Source: Arthrobacter sp. B1805 (GTDB lineage Bacteria; Actinomycetota; Actinomycetes; Actinomycetales; Micrococcaceae). Taken from it: DNA of 64,000 bases. Below, piece after piece: positions 32,739 to 40,505 of this stretch. The stretch is from positions 1 to 64,000 of the forward strand of contig NZ_PJIQ01000006.1 in assembly GCF_002929745.1 (NCBI RefSeq), given 5' to 3'. The translations under genes and the position numbers were made by a program. The stretch's first letter is position 1. Every line of letters begins with the position of its first letter. The notes below the pieces were generated by a model, which saw only the letters and a list, made by a program, of their open reading frames with translations, ran no database searches and was not told the origin of the DNA.

Positions 32739-32811
32739 GGCTCTGTAGCTCAGTTGGTAGAGCGTTCGACTGAAAATCGAAAGGTCACCGGATCGACGCC
32801 GGTCGGAGCCA
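32739..32811 (+). tRNA. tRNA-Phe (anticodon GAA)
   Basis: A 73-nt cloverleaf with acceptor GGCTCTG/CGGAGCC, anticodon stem TTCGA/TCGAA and loop CTGAAAA (GAA), and T stem ACCGG/CCGGT. The T loop reads ATCGACG, so position 54 is A rather than the near-universal T. All else is regular, and the stem pairs perfectly. Confidence 0.95.
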
Positions 32812-32816
32812 CCGCT

Positions 32817-32854
32817 GAAAACCCCGTAGTTCCCCTCGGAACGCGGGGTTTTTT
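32817..32854 (+). terminator. Rho-independent terminator of the tRNA cluster
   Basis: AAAACCCCG (32818-32826) pairs with CGGGGTTTT (32844-32852), followed by more T residues (TTTTTT at 32849-32854). It starts 7 nt after tRNA-Phe and is a classical terminator. Confidence 0.9.
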
Positions 32855-32971
32855 CGTGTGCGTCCGGCGGTCCTGCCGCTCACCCCAGGTTGCCCGGGCG
32901 AACGATTTGGGATAGTAGTGGGCGCCTCGTGCGTTGAACCACCGGCACCGAATCGAGACGAAAGGGCACCC

Positions 32972-33481
32972 GTGAGACTCCTTCGTTCCGCAGTCGGACC
33001 GGGTGTCCTGACCGTGGTCCTCGGCGTGACCCTGACCGGTTGCAGCCAGGGTTCGGCACCACCGGCCGACACGATGCTCACCATGCCCGCCAGCCCCGCG
33101 CCGCAGCCGTCCGCGCTGCCCACGCCAGCGCTGGAGCCCGCGCCCCTGCAGTCCGAGGGCGCGCCGGCGGATGCGGCCACTCCGGGTGGCGTGTCCGGCG
33201 CGTCGGACCACTGTGTCGTCGTGGCCGGTGGGGTCACGACGGCGATGCTCGCGCCGCTCGGCCTGCGCTCTCATCCGGATCCGAGTGAGCTCGTCACCCT
33301 CCGGCAGCAGATACTCGACCTCCGGGACAAGGTGCCGGCCGATCTGCAGGATGAATTCACGACGCTCGCTCACTCCGTGGAGGTGCCTCCCGAAGGTTCG
33401 GGGATCTTCGACGAGAAAGCCTTCCGGCACGCGATCGTCCCCGTGCAGGATTGGCTCGCACAGCATTGTGACGGCTCCTGA
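32972..33481 (+). CDS. Putative lipoprotein, function unknown
   Basis: A 169-residue exported lipoprotein. From GTG 32972 (AAAGGG upstream) it reads VRLLRSAVGPGVLTVVLGVT to the lipobox LTGC near residue 24. A Pro/Ala/Ser-rich tether follows (ASPAPQPSALPTPALEPAPL), then a roughly 90-residue domain with HCVVVAGGVTTAMLAPLGLR, DLRDKVPADLQDEFTTLAHS and a final cysteine in AQHCDGS. The two mature-domain cysteines (HCVVV and QHC) may form a disulfide. I do not recognise the family. The in-frame extension to 32858 falls in the tRNA terminator region and is rejected. Confidence 0.75.
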   Translation: MRLLRSAVGPGVLTVVLGVTLTGCSQGSAPPADTMLTMPASPAPQPSALPTPALEPAPLQSEGAPADAATPGGVSGASDHCVVVAGGVTTAMLAPLGLRSHPDPSELVTLRQQILDLRDKVPADLQDEFTTLAHSVEVPPEGSGIFDEKAFRHAIVPVQDWLAQHCDGS

Positions 33482-33589
33482 AGCGCGGGCGACGACGGAG
33501 GCCCGGCCCTGTGGGAGCAAGCCCGTGTTCCCACTCATGGTGGCGGCGCAGTGCCTTAGGCTGTCCACAAGCGAAAGGGGTCCGATCCG

Positions 33590-34048
33590 ATGACCGAGCA
33601 ATCCGCGGGGCGGCCATTCCCCGCTCTCCAGGACGTGCCGGGCGGGAGGACCCTCATCGGAGACCCCGCCGCGGTGAAGATCGCGGCGATCGCCGCGCGT
33701 GGCGTGCCGGGCGTGTACTCTCTCGGGGCCGGCTCCGGACGGGCTCTGGGAGCCATCCGCGATGCCGTCGGCGCCAACGACCTCATCCACGGTGTGAAGG
33801 TGGAGGTGGGTCAGACCCAGCTCGCTGTCGACGTCAGCCTCGTCGCGGAGTACGGCTACGCGCTCAACGCGCTGGCTGATGCGGTTCGCGTCGCCGTCTA
33901 CGAGGCACTCACAGAACTGGTCGGGCTCCAGGTCATCGAGGTCAATGTCGAGATCCTCGACGTGCACCTGCCGCCACCTGCGGAGCCGAGGACCGTCGAG
34001 CGACTCCGCACGACCGGTTCGACACAACTCAAGCAGCCTGCCGAGTGA
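33590..34048 (+). CDS. Asp23/Gls24-family envelope stress protein
   Basis: A 152-residue Asp23/Gls24 (DUF322) protein, first of a five-gene cluster. It has AVKIAAIAARGVPGVYSLGA, the family's Ile-Ala-x3-GVxGV start. It continues GVKVEVGQTQLAVDVSLVAE, YGYALNALADAVRVAVYEAL and ELVGLQVIEVNVEILDVHLP, which match the core strand-helix-strand pattern. Proteins of this family gather at the inner face of the membrane under alkaline or envelope stress, held by a membrane anchor. Here the anchor candidates are the next genes. A TAGGCT -10 near 33558 and a ribosome site GAAAGGGG lie upstream. Confidence 0.92.
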   Translation: MTEQSAGRPFPALQDVPGGRTLIGDPAAVKIAAIAARGVPGVYSLGAGSGRALGAIRDAVGANDLIHGVKVEVGQTQLAVDVSLVAEYGYALNALADAVRVAVYEALTELVGLQVIEVNVEILDVHLPPPAEPRTVERLRTTGSTQLKQPAE

Positions 34049-34055
34049 GCCGGCC

Positions 34056-34247
34056 ATGAGTCCCACCACCACCGGTATGGCGGCCGGGGCCGTCCTCTCC
34101 TTCGCGGCCCTGATCTTCGGCTTCTGGGGTTTTCTGCTGACCCTCGTCCTGGTGCTCTGCGGCGCCGTCGTCGGACGCGTCATCGAGGGCAAGCTCGACC
34201 TTCGCGGGGTCCTCGACGCCCTCTCCGGCCGCCGCTCGTCCTCGTGA
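34056..34247 (+). CDS. Small DUF2273-like membrane protein of the Asp23 operon
   Basis: A 63-residue protein with two adjoining hydrophobic segments (MAAGAVLSFAALIFGFWGFL and LTLVLVLCGAVVGRVIEG) and a basic tail. It matches the small DUF2273 membrane proteins regularly found next to Asp23. ATG 34056 starts 8 nt after the Asp23 gene stop, and its end overlaps the next gene start (GTGA). It is probably a membrane partner of the Asp23 protein. Confidence 0.8.
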   Translation: MSPTTTGMAAGAVLSFAALIFGFWGFLLTLVLVLCGAVVGRVIEGKLDLRGVLDALSGRRSSS

Positions 34248-34663
34248 CCACGGAGTCCGTCCCGACCGTGCGCGCGTCTGCCGGAGGTGCCGTTCGTGGT
34301 TCCCGGAGCCATGCTCCCGTCGCCGGCCACAACCGGATCACCACCGAGGCCCTGACCAGCACCGCACGGGCCGTGGCCGCAGAGGTGCTGGACGTGCCGC
34401 CGGCGCAGGTCAGGGCATCCCTGGCGGATGACCGCGGCCTGCTCGCGCTCGTTCTCTCCCTGCCCCTTCCCGTACCGTCGTTGACCCGCGTACTCGAGGA
34501 GCCCGGCATCGTCGCCTCCTTCGGGGGGCCCCTGCTGGCGCGCGTGGACGCGGCCAGGACGCCGATCCTCGAGCGGGTCCAGGCACTGACCGGGGCGCGG
34601 CTGAGCCGAGTGGACGTCCGGATCATCGGCAGCACCGTCACGCGGGGCGCGAGGGTGCTGTGA
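34244..34663 (+). CDS. Divergent Asp23-like protein
   Basis: A 139-residue protein in the middle of the Asp23 operon, translationally coupled on both sides through GTGA overlaps. It looks like a divergent Asp23 domain: ITTEALTSTARAVAAEVLDV near residue 33, VRASLADDRGLLALVLSLPL in the middle, and the ending RVQALTGARLSRVDVRIIG, which resembles the VxxxTGLxVxxVNVxV close of the family. The central YG motif is missing. It has no membrane segment, so it is cytoplasmic, perhaps a heteromeric partner. Confidence 0.7.
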   Translation: MTTESVPTVRASAGGAVRGSRSHAPVAGHNRITTEALTSTARAVAAEVLDVPPAQVRASLADDRGLLALVLSLPLPVPSLTRVLEEPGIVASFGGPLLARVDAARTPILERVQALTGARLSRVDVRIIGSTVTRGARVL

Positions 34664-35262
34664 GTCCTGACCAGCTCGACCGGTCCACACCGGAAGCCAC
34701 GTCCCGGTTCGTGCGCCGGGAACTCCACTCATCCCGGGCGGTCGCCTCGGTCGTCACAGGCGTCTTGTTGATCTCGGGTTGCCTGCTCCTCCTGTTCGAA
34801 GCCGTGCTGAGAGCCGTGGGGGATGAACCGTTCCTGCTCGACGTGGAGGCCGCGGTGGCGCTGCTCGGACGGCTGCCGGACGGTGTGCCACCCTCGCTGC
34901 TCGTTGCCGCTTCCCTCCTGTTGCTCGCCGTCGGCGCGGTGCTCGTCCTCCTCGCAGTCCTGCCCGGCAGACGTGCGCGCTATGCGGTCCCGAACGAGCG
35001 GGCAGCCGTGGTCGTCGACGCCGAGGTCGTGGCGTCGTCGTTGGCCCGCCGCGCGCGGGTCGCGGCCGGAGTGGCACCCGAGCAGGTCCTCGTGACGGTG
35101 GGACGGCGCACCGTCAGGGTCCAGGTCCGGCCGACGTCGGGTGTACCCGTCGACGCCGATGCCGTCCGTGCGGCTGTCGCCGACGACCTCGGCCGCCTGG
35201 GCGTGGAGCCCGCCCCTCGTATCACCGTCCTGGTGGCGGACACGGGGGTGGTCGGGCAGTGA
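34660..35262 (+). CDS. DUF6286-type membrane protein of the Asp23 operon
   Basis: A 200-residue protein with a short cytoplasmic head (ATSRFVRRELHSSRAV) and two membrane helices (VVTGVLLISGCLLLLFEAVL and LLVAASLLLLAVGAVLVLLA). Its C-terminal domain has RRARVAAGVAPEQVLVTVGR and RVQVRPTSGVPVDADAVRAA, an arrangement seen in DUF6286 proteins next to actinobacterial Asp23 genes. The soluble domain resembles the Asp23/AmaP strand-helix repeat. It overlaps both neighbours by 4 nt. A role in membrane attachment of Asp23 is inferred. Confidence 0.8.
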   Translation: MSPDQLDRSTPEATSRFVRRELHSSRAVASVVTGVLLISGCLLLLFEAVLRAVGDEPFLLDVEAAVALLGRLPDGVPPSLLVAASLLLLAVGAVLVLLAVLPGRRARYAVPNERAAVVVDAEVVASSLARRARVAAGVAPEQVLVTVGRRTVRVQVRPTSGVPVDADAVRAAVADDLGRLGVEPAPRITVLVADTGVVGQ

Positions 35263-35900
35263 ATACGACGCCGCGCCTGCTCAACCGCATCGTTCTCGCA
35301 GTCGTCGGGCTCATGGCCCTCGCCGTGGGGGCCTCCGGTCTGCTCCTCCTGGCTCTGCCCTCCGCCGCCTCCTGGTGGCGTGACGTCGCACCACGGATCG
35401 GTGACGCGATCGACGGCCTCCGCACCGGTACCACCCTCGGGGAGCAGTCGGACACCATGCTCTGGACGTCCGTCGCGGCGGTCCTGCTGCTCCTGATCGT
35501 CCTCCTCGTCCTGTGGATCGCGGCTCAGGGCAAGGGGCGAACGGGCGTCTTCGCGGCCGTCGGCCGCAGTGGACCGCCGGGGCAGCGGGACGGCGTCGAC
35601 GAGGCCACACCTGGATCGGTGACGATCACCGCGGCCGCCGCGGAACAGGCGCTGAAGGCGGCGCTGCTCGAACGCTCCGATCTGGCGGGCGCCTCTGTCA
35701 GCACCTGGGAGGTGCGGGGTGTTCCAGGCCTGCGTGTGCGGGTGTACCCGCGAAAGGGAGTGCCCCCCTATGCGGTGGCCGCCGAGGTCTCCCGGCTCGT
35801 CGAAGCGCTCGACACGGTCACCGGCTACCGGACGCCCGTGCTGATCAACATCAGCTCGGGGGCTCGCGCACGCCTGACCCGCGCGGAACGGGTCAGCTGA
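35259..35900 (+). CDS. AmaP-like membrane anchor of the Asp23 operon
   Basis: A 213-residue protein with two membrane helices (RIVLAVVGLMALAVGASGLL and LLLLIVLLVLWIAAQG) and a C-terminal domain GSVTITAAAAEQALKAALLE, GLRVRVYPRKGVPPYAVAAE, VSRLVEALDTVTGYRTPVLI. This is the plan of AmaP, the alkaline-shock membrane anchor that recruits Asp23. It is last in the five-gene coupled series 33590-35900. No terminator hairpin was seen after it. Confidence 0.82.
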   Translation: MNTTPRLLNRIVLAVVGLMALAVGASGLLLLALPSAASWWRDVAPRIGDAIDGLRTGTTLGEQSDTMLWTSVAAVLLLLIVLLVLWIAAQGKGRTGVFAAVGRSGPPGQRDGVDEATPGSVTITAAAAEQALKAALLERSDLAGASVSTWEVRGVPGLRVRVYPRKGVPPYAVAAEVSRLVEALDTVTGYRTPVLINISSGARARLTRAERVS

Positions 35901-35952
35901 CCCGCAGGCCGGTTACGAATCGGCATCAAAAGCGGTTTGGGCACAGGTCGCC

Positions 35953-35981
35953 TTGTGCCTGCTGATGTAAGCGCTTACTGT
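35953..35981 (+). promoter_or_regulatory. Promoter and perfect LacI-type operator of the ABC importer
   Basis: TTGTGC (35953-35958) and TACTGT (35976-35981) are 17 bp apart. The operator GTAAGCGCTTAC (35967-35978) is a perfect 12-bp palindrome with central CG, the LacI-family form, and covers the spacer and -10. Repression by the LacI-type protein encoded at 39492, sensing the imported sugar, is the likely control. Confidence 0.7.
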
Positions 35982-36078
35982 TGCGAGACCAATTCAGTGA
36001 GGCGGCGCATTCCTGGGTAGGGCGGCAACTCGCCATGACCCCTTTGAACGCGTACGCAAGACAAAGGAGTCTGTTTCA

Positions 36079-37428
36079 ATGGCGAACATTCGTTCACGGA
36101 AGTTAGCGCTGCCCGCTGCAGCACTCAGTATTTCCCTTCTCGCTCTCGCCGGCTGTGGTTCGGAAGGATCGAACAGTGCGGGAGGCTCGGGAGACGCGGA
36201 TTGCTCGGCCTACGAGTCCTACGGGACGTTCGAGGACACCGAGGTCAGCGTCTACTCGACCATCGTCGACGTCGAAGCCGAGCTCCTCGAGAACTCCTGG
36301 GCCGACTTCTCCGAGTGCACCGGCGTGGAGGTGGCCTACGAGGGTTCCAAGGAATTCGAGACGCAGATCGGCGTTCGCGCCAAGGGTGGCACCGCGCCCG
36401 ACCTCGCCATCTTCCCGCAGCCCGGCCTGCTGGCGGCCCAGGCTCCGAACCTCAAGCCTGCTCCGCAGGCCGTGTCCGACCTCGTCGACGAGGGCTGGTC
36501 CGCGGACTGGAAGGAGTACGGCACGGTAGATGGCACCTTCTACGCAGCCCCCATGCTCGCGAACATCAAGGGCTATGTCTGGTACGTCCCGGCGACCTTC
36601 GAGGAGAAGGGCTGGGAAGTCCCGACCACCTGGGACGAGATGATGGCCCTGACCGAGAAGATCGCCAGTGAGGAGGAGGACCTGAAGCCCTGGTGCGCAG
36701 GCTTCGAATCCGGTGAGGCAACCGGATGGCCGGGTACCGACTGGGTCGAGGACGCCGTGCTCCGCGAGCACGGCCCCGAGGTGTACGACCAGTGGGTCAG
36801 CCACGAGATCCCGTTCAACGATCCCCAGATCGTCGAGTCGTTCGACCGTGTCGGAGAGATCCTGAAGAACGACGATTACGTCAACGGCGGCTTCGGCGAC
36901 TCCCGCTCCATCCTGTCGACGGCCTTCGCCGAGGCTGGCCAGCCCGTCCTCGACGGCCAGTGCGCCATGCACCACCAGGCCTCCTTCCAGGCCGCCAACT
37001 GGCCCGAAGGAACCAACGTCGCCGAGGACGGCGACGTCTGGGCGTTCATGACGCCGCCCATCGACGAGTCCCAGGGCACGGCCATCACCGGTGGTGGTGA
37101 GCTGATCGGCGCCTACACGGACCGCCCGGAGGTGCAGGCACTGCAGACGTACCTCGCAAGCGCCGAGTTCGCGAACGCCCGCGTGGAGCAGGGCGGTGCC
37201 ATCAGCGCCAACAAGGGACTGGATCCCGAACTCGCAGGATCGGACCTCGACCGCCAGTCGATCGAGCTGCTGCAGGACCCGGAGACGGTCTTCCGCTTCG
37301 ACGGCTCGGACCTCATGCCGGGCGCTGTCGGTGCGAACTCCTTCTGGAGCGGCATCGTGAACTGGATCAACGGTTCATCGAGCGAGGAAGTCACGCAGAC
37401 CGTCGAGGACAGCTGGCCCTCCTCCTAG
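36079..37428 (+). CDS. ABC transporter sugar-binding lipoprotein (AglE-like)
   Basis: A 449-residue extracellular solute-binding protein of an ABC importer for oligosaccharides, most like the alpha-glucoside AglE group. The signal ends in the lipobox LAGC (C26), giving a membrane-tethered lipoprotein. The mature part has EVSVYSTIVDVEAELLENSW, GSKEFETQIGVRAKGGTAPD (the AKGGTAPDLA signature of the family), GYVWYVPATFEEKGWEVPTT, and WCAGFESGEATGWPGTDWVE with a conserved GWPGTDW sugar-contact loop. AAAGGAG precedes the ATG. It heads an operon with two permeases and the LacI regulator. No ATPase gene is present, so a shared MsiK/UgpC-type ATPase elsewhere is expected. Confidence 0.92.
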   Translation: MANIRSRKLALPAAALSISLLALAGCGSEGSNSAGGSGDADCSAYESYGTFEDTEVSVYSTIVDVEAELLENSWADFSECTGVEVAYEGSKEFETQIGVRAKGGTAPDLAIFPQPGLLAAQAPNLKPAPQAVSDLVDEGWSADWKEYGTVDGTFYAAPMLANIKGYVWYVPATFEEKGWEVPTTWDEMMALTEKIASEEEDLKPWCAGFESGEATGWPGTDWVEDAVLREHGPEVYDQWVSHEIPFNDPQIVESFDRVGEILKNDDYVNGGFGDSRSILSTAFAEAGQPVLDGQCAMHHQASFQAANWPEGTNVAEDGDVWAFMTPPIDESQGTAITGGGELIGAYTDRPEVQALQTYLASAEFANARVEQGGAISANKGLDPELAGSDLDRQSIELLQDPETVFRFDGSDLMPGAVGANSFWSGIVNWINGSSSEEVTQTVEDSWPSS

Positions 37429-37438
37429 GCAGGTAGCG

Positions 37439-37472
37439 GCAGGCGCCCCGGCATCGAGTCCGGGGCGCCTGC
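37439..37472 (+). terminator. Hairpin between binding protein and permease genes
   Basis: GCAGGCGCCCCGG (37439-37451) and its complement (37460-37472) form a perfect 13-bp stem with an 8-nt loop, 10 nt after the binding-protein stop. In sugar ABC operons such intercistronic hairpins often give more binding protein than permease through partial termination or mRNA protection. Confidence 0.7.
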
Positions 37473-37559
37473 TTCGGCAGGGCTCGGCGTCGCCCACGCT
37501 CGACGTGCAGAGCCCTGCCGTCCCATTACTTTCAGCACGCGCACCAAGGAGGCTGGGCT

Positions 37560-38525
37560 GTGGAAGATTTCGCTGACAAAGGTTTACAGGTGGTGATCGG
37601 ACTCGCGATCTTCGCCGCGATCATCGGCCTGATCATGCTGGTGGTGGATCGGGCGCCCAAGTCCGGCCGCGAGAAGTTGCAGGTCGCGGGCTTCCTTGCT
37701 CCCGCGCTGATCCTCCTGGCAGTCGGGCTGGTGTTCCCGGCCCTCCAGACGTCGTATCTGTCCCTGACCAACGGCAACGGGGATTTCGTCGGGCTGGACA
37801 ACTTCGTGTGGATGTTCACCCAGCCCGAAGCGCTGGTGACCCTGAGGAACACCCTGATCTGGGTGGTCCTCGTCCCACTGCTGGCGTCCTCGATCGGCCT
37901 GGCCTACGCGGTGTTCATCGACCGCGCGCGGGGGGAGAAAGCGCTCAAGGCGCTGGTCTTCATGCCGATGGCCATCTCGTTCGTGGGTGCAGGTGTGATC
38001 TGGCGCTTCGTCTACGCATACAAGGGACCGGAGCAGGATCAGATCGGTCTGCTCAACCAGGTGCTCGTGTGGTTCGGGCAGGAGCCCAAGCAGTTCCTGC
38101 TCGATGCCCCGGAGAACACGTTCTTCCTGATCGCCGTGATGATCTGGATCCAGACCGGCTTCGCGATGGTCGTGCTCTCCGCCGCGATCAAGGGCATTCC
38201 GACGGAGATCGTCGAGGCTGCCAGGCTCGACGGCGCCAGCGCGTGGCAGCAGTTCCGCAACGTCACCATCCCCACGATCCGGGGTTCCCTGATCGTGGTC
38301 GTCACGACGATCACGATCGGCACGCTGAAGGTCTTCGACATCGTCCGCACGATGACGGCAGGCCAGTACGAGACCTCCGTGGTCGCCAATGAGATGTATA
38401 CCCAGGCGTTCCGGGCGGGTGAGCCCGGCAGGGGCGCCGCACTGGCCCTGGTCCTGTTCCTGATGGTGCTGCCCGTGGTGGTCTACAACGCCCGGCTGCT
38501 CCGCAAGCAGAAGGAAATCCGATGA
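37560..38525 (+). CDS. ABC sugar permease, MalF/AglF type
   Basis: A 321-residue integral membrane permease of a carbohydrate ABC importer. It has an initial membrane segment (VVIGLAIFAAIIGLIMLVV), then the usual six-helix MalF-type core. The cytoplasmic EAA loop is EIVEAARLDGASAWQQFRNV followed by TIPTIRGSL, which docks the ATPase. PALILLAVGLVFPALQTSYL is the first core helix. GTG 37560 has AAGGAGG 7 nt upstream. Its stop overlaps the next permease start (ATGA at 38522-38525). It acts with the AglE-like lipoprotein and the following permease. Confidence 0.92.
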   Translation: MEDFADKGLQVVIGLAIFAAIIGLIMLVVDRAPKSGREKLQVAGFLAPALILLAVGLVFPALQTSYLSLTNGNGDFVGLDNFVWMFTQPEALVTLRNTLIWVVLVPLLASSIGLAYAVFIDRARGEKALKALVFMPMAISFVGAGVIWRFVYAYKGPEQDQIGLLNQVLVWFGQEPKQFLLDAPENTFFLIAVMIWIQTGFAMVVLSAAIKGIPTEIVEAARLDGASAWQQFRNVTIPTIRGSLIVVVTTITIGTLKVFDIVRTMTAGQYETSVVANEMYTQAFRAGEPGRGAALALVLFLMVLPVVVYNARLLRKQKEIR

Positions 38526-39487
38526 GCACTGTGCCCCTGGACAACCAGAAGGAGCTGCTGCGCGACGTCGACGATGACGCCTCGCAGGGAAACCCCACCA
38601 TGCAGACTCGTGTCCGGCAGCGGCTGACGTCCCGCGGGGCAACCGCCGCGGCCATCATCATCGCCGTGATCTGGACGGTGCCCACGTTCGGGCTGCTGGT
38701 GTCCTCGTTCCGTCCCGAGGACAACATCAAGGGAAATGGCTGGTGGAACGTCTTCACCGATCGCCAGTTCACGCTGGAGAACTACGCCGATGTGCTCAGC
38801 CCGGGAGGCAGCCAGTCTCCCAACCTGCTCTCCTACTTCGTGAACTCGCTCGCCATCGTGATTCCCGGAACCATCTTCACGCTGGTCCTCGGGTCGATGG
38901 CGGCCTACATGTTCGCCTGGGGGCGTTTCCGGGGCAAGGACAGCCTCTTCATCTTCGTGTTCGCACTGCAGATCGTGCCGCTCCAGATGGCGCTGATCCC
39001 GCTGCTCCAGTTGTTCACGCAGGTGCTGAAGTTCGGCGACTTCCAGGTGCTGCCGAGCGGTACGTATGCTCAGCTCTGGGTGGCGCACACGATCTTCGGA
39101 CTGCCCCTGGCCATCTTCCTCCTGCACAACTTCATCGCCGAGATTCCGGGCGAGGTCATCGAGGCGGCGCGCGTGGACGGTGCCGGCCACAGCACGATCT
39201 TCTGGCGGATCATCGTCCCGCTCGCCACCCCGGCGCTGGCGTCCTTCGGGATCTTCCAGTTCCTGTGGCTCTGGAACGATCTGCTCGTTGCCCTGGTGTT
39301 CTCCGGCGGCGGGGCCGACGTCGCGCCGATCACGCAGCGACTCGCGGAGATCCAGGGTTCGCGTGGCGGGGAGTGGCAGCGACTCACGGCGGGCGCCTTC
39401 GTATCCATCATCGTTCCGCTGGCGGTGTTCTTCGGGCTCCAGCGCTACTTCGTCCGGGGACTGCTGGCCGGTGGCCTGAAGGGCTGA
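38522..39487 (+). CDS. ABC sugar permease, MalG/AglG type
   Basis: A 321-residue second permease of the importer. After a 40-residue cytoplasmic head, the first helix is TAAAIIIAVIWTVPTFGLLV. LPLAIFLLHNFIAEIPGEVI leads into the EAA loop EAARVDGAGHSTIFWRIIVP. The C-terminus RYFVRGLLAGGLKG is the typical MalG end. It is translationally coupled to the preceding permease and followed after 4 nt by the LacI-type gene, so the operon is binding protein, permease, permease, regulator. No alpha-glucosidase gene is in the operon. Confidence 0.92.
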   Translation: MSTVPLDNQKELLRDVDDDASQGNPTMQTRVRQRLTSRGATAAAIIIAVIWTVPTFGLLVSSFRPEDNIKGNGWWNVFTDRQFTLENYADVLSPGGSQSPNLLSYFVNSLAIVIPGTIFTLVLGSMAAYMFAWGRFRGKDSLFIFVFALQIVPLQMALIPLLQLFTQVLKFGDFQVLPSGTYAQLWVAHTIFGLPLAIFLLHNFIAEIPGEVIEAARVDGAGHSTIFWRIIVPLATPALASFGIFQFLWLWNDLLVALVFSGGGADVAPITQRLAEIQGSRGGEWQRLTAGAFVSIIVPLAVFFGLQRYFVRGLLAGGLKG

Positions 39488-39491
39488 GTGC

Positions 39492-40505
39492 ATGACCAGC
39501 ATCGACGACGTCGCGGCCTCGCTGGGCGTGTCCACGGCCACCGTGTCCCGCGCACTGCGCGGGCTGCCCGGTGTCGCCGAGGACACGCGCGCGCGGGTGA
39601 GGTCGACGGCGAAGAGACTGGGGTACGTTCCGTCGTCGGCGGCGTCCGGACTCGCTTCCGGACGCACCATGGCGATGGGAGTCCTCGTCCCGGTCATCGA
39701 CCGCTGGTACTTCTCGGCGGTCCTCGAGGGGGTGGACCGCCGGTTGCGTGCGGCCGGCTACGACCTCATCCTGTTCAGCCTCGGCGGCGCCGGCGCCAAC
39801 CGGGATCGGGTGTTCCACCGGTCCATCCTGCGCAAGCGGATCGACGCGTTGCTCGTGATGTGCATGCACCTGACGTCCGAGGAGCGTAAGGCGGTCCAGC
39901 AGCTCGAATACCCCAGCATCGTGATCGGCGGAGCCCTCGAGGGCGTACGCCACGTCGGGATCGACGACGCGCGCGCCGCGCGGGACGCGGTCGAACACCT
40001 GATAGGTCTCGGCCACACCCGGATCGCCCACATGCGCGGCGGCGGGTCCTTCGACATCGACTTCGAGGTGCCTCGCCTTCGCGAGCAGGCCTTCCGGCGG
40101 ACACTTGCGGATCATGGGCTGACGGCGCGGGAGGACTGGTCGCCGTCGGGGGACTTCCGCTTCGCGACAGCACGCGCGTCCGCGGCGGCGCTCCTGGCCG
40201 ACCCCGACGATCGGCCGACGGCGGTGTTCTGCTCGTCGGACGAGATGGCGTTCGGCGTGCTGAAGGCCGCGGCAGACCTCGGTATCGATGTCCCTGGAGA
40301 GCTGTCGGTCATCGGCATCGACGACCACGAGTTCGCCGAGCCGATGGGCCTGACGACCATCCATCAGGACCCCGCGGACCAGGGCGCGTTCGCGGCGGAC
40401 ATCCTGCTCGGCGAGCTGCTGCGAAACGAGTCTCCCGACTATCCGCCGTCGCGCCCCCACTCACTGGTCGAGCGGACGACGACCGGGCCCGTCAGGGCGG
40501 GCTAG
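39492..40505 (+). CDS. LacI-family repressor of the sugar importer operon
   Basis: A 337-residue LacI-family regulator. The HTH is TSIDDVAASLGVSTATVSRA with hinge helix region RLGYVPSSAASGLASGRT (residues 2-60). The periplasmic-binding-protein-like sensor has MGVLVPVIDRWYFSAVLEGV at its start and PTAVFCSSDEMAFGVLKAAA and LSVIGIDDHEFAEPMGLTTI in its second half. It is the last gene of the importer operon and most likely binds the palindrome at 35967-35978, giving autoregulation. Its stop overlaps the stop of the convergent next gene (40502-40505). Confidence 0.92.
   Translation: MTSIDDVAASLGVSTATVSRALRGLPGVAEDTRARVRSTAKRLGYVPSSAASGLASGRTMAMGVLVPVIDRWYFSAVLEGVDRRLRAAGYDLILFSLGGAGANRDRVFHRSILRKRIDALLVMCMHLTSEERKAVQQLEYPSIVIGGALEGVRHVGIDDARAARDAVEHLIGLGHTRIAHMRGGGSFDIDFEVPRLREQAFRRTLADHGLTAREDWSPSGDFRFATARASAAALLADPDDRPTAVFCSSDEMAFGVLKAAADLGIDVPGELSVIGIDDHEFAEPMGLTTIHQDPADQGAFAADILLGELLRNESPDYPPSRPHSLVERTTTGPVRAG

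Noticed and set aside
32436-32811. tRNA cluster as an integration site with an attachment-site remnant
   Set aside because: No integrase lies nearby and no direct repeat of a tRNA 3' end was noticed in the window.
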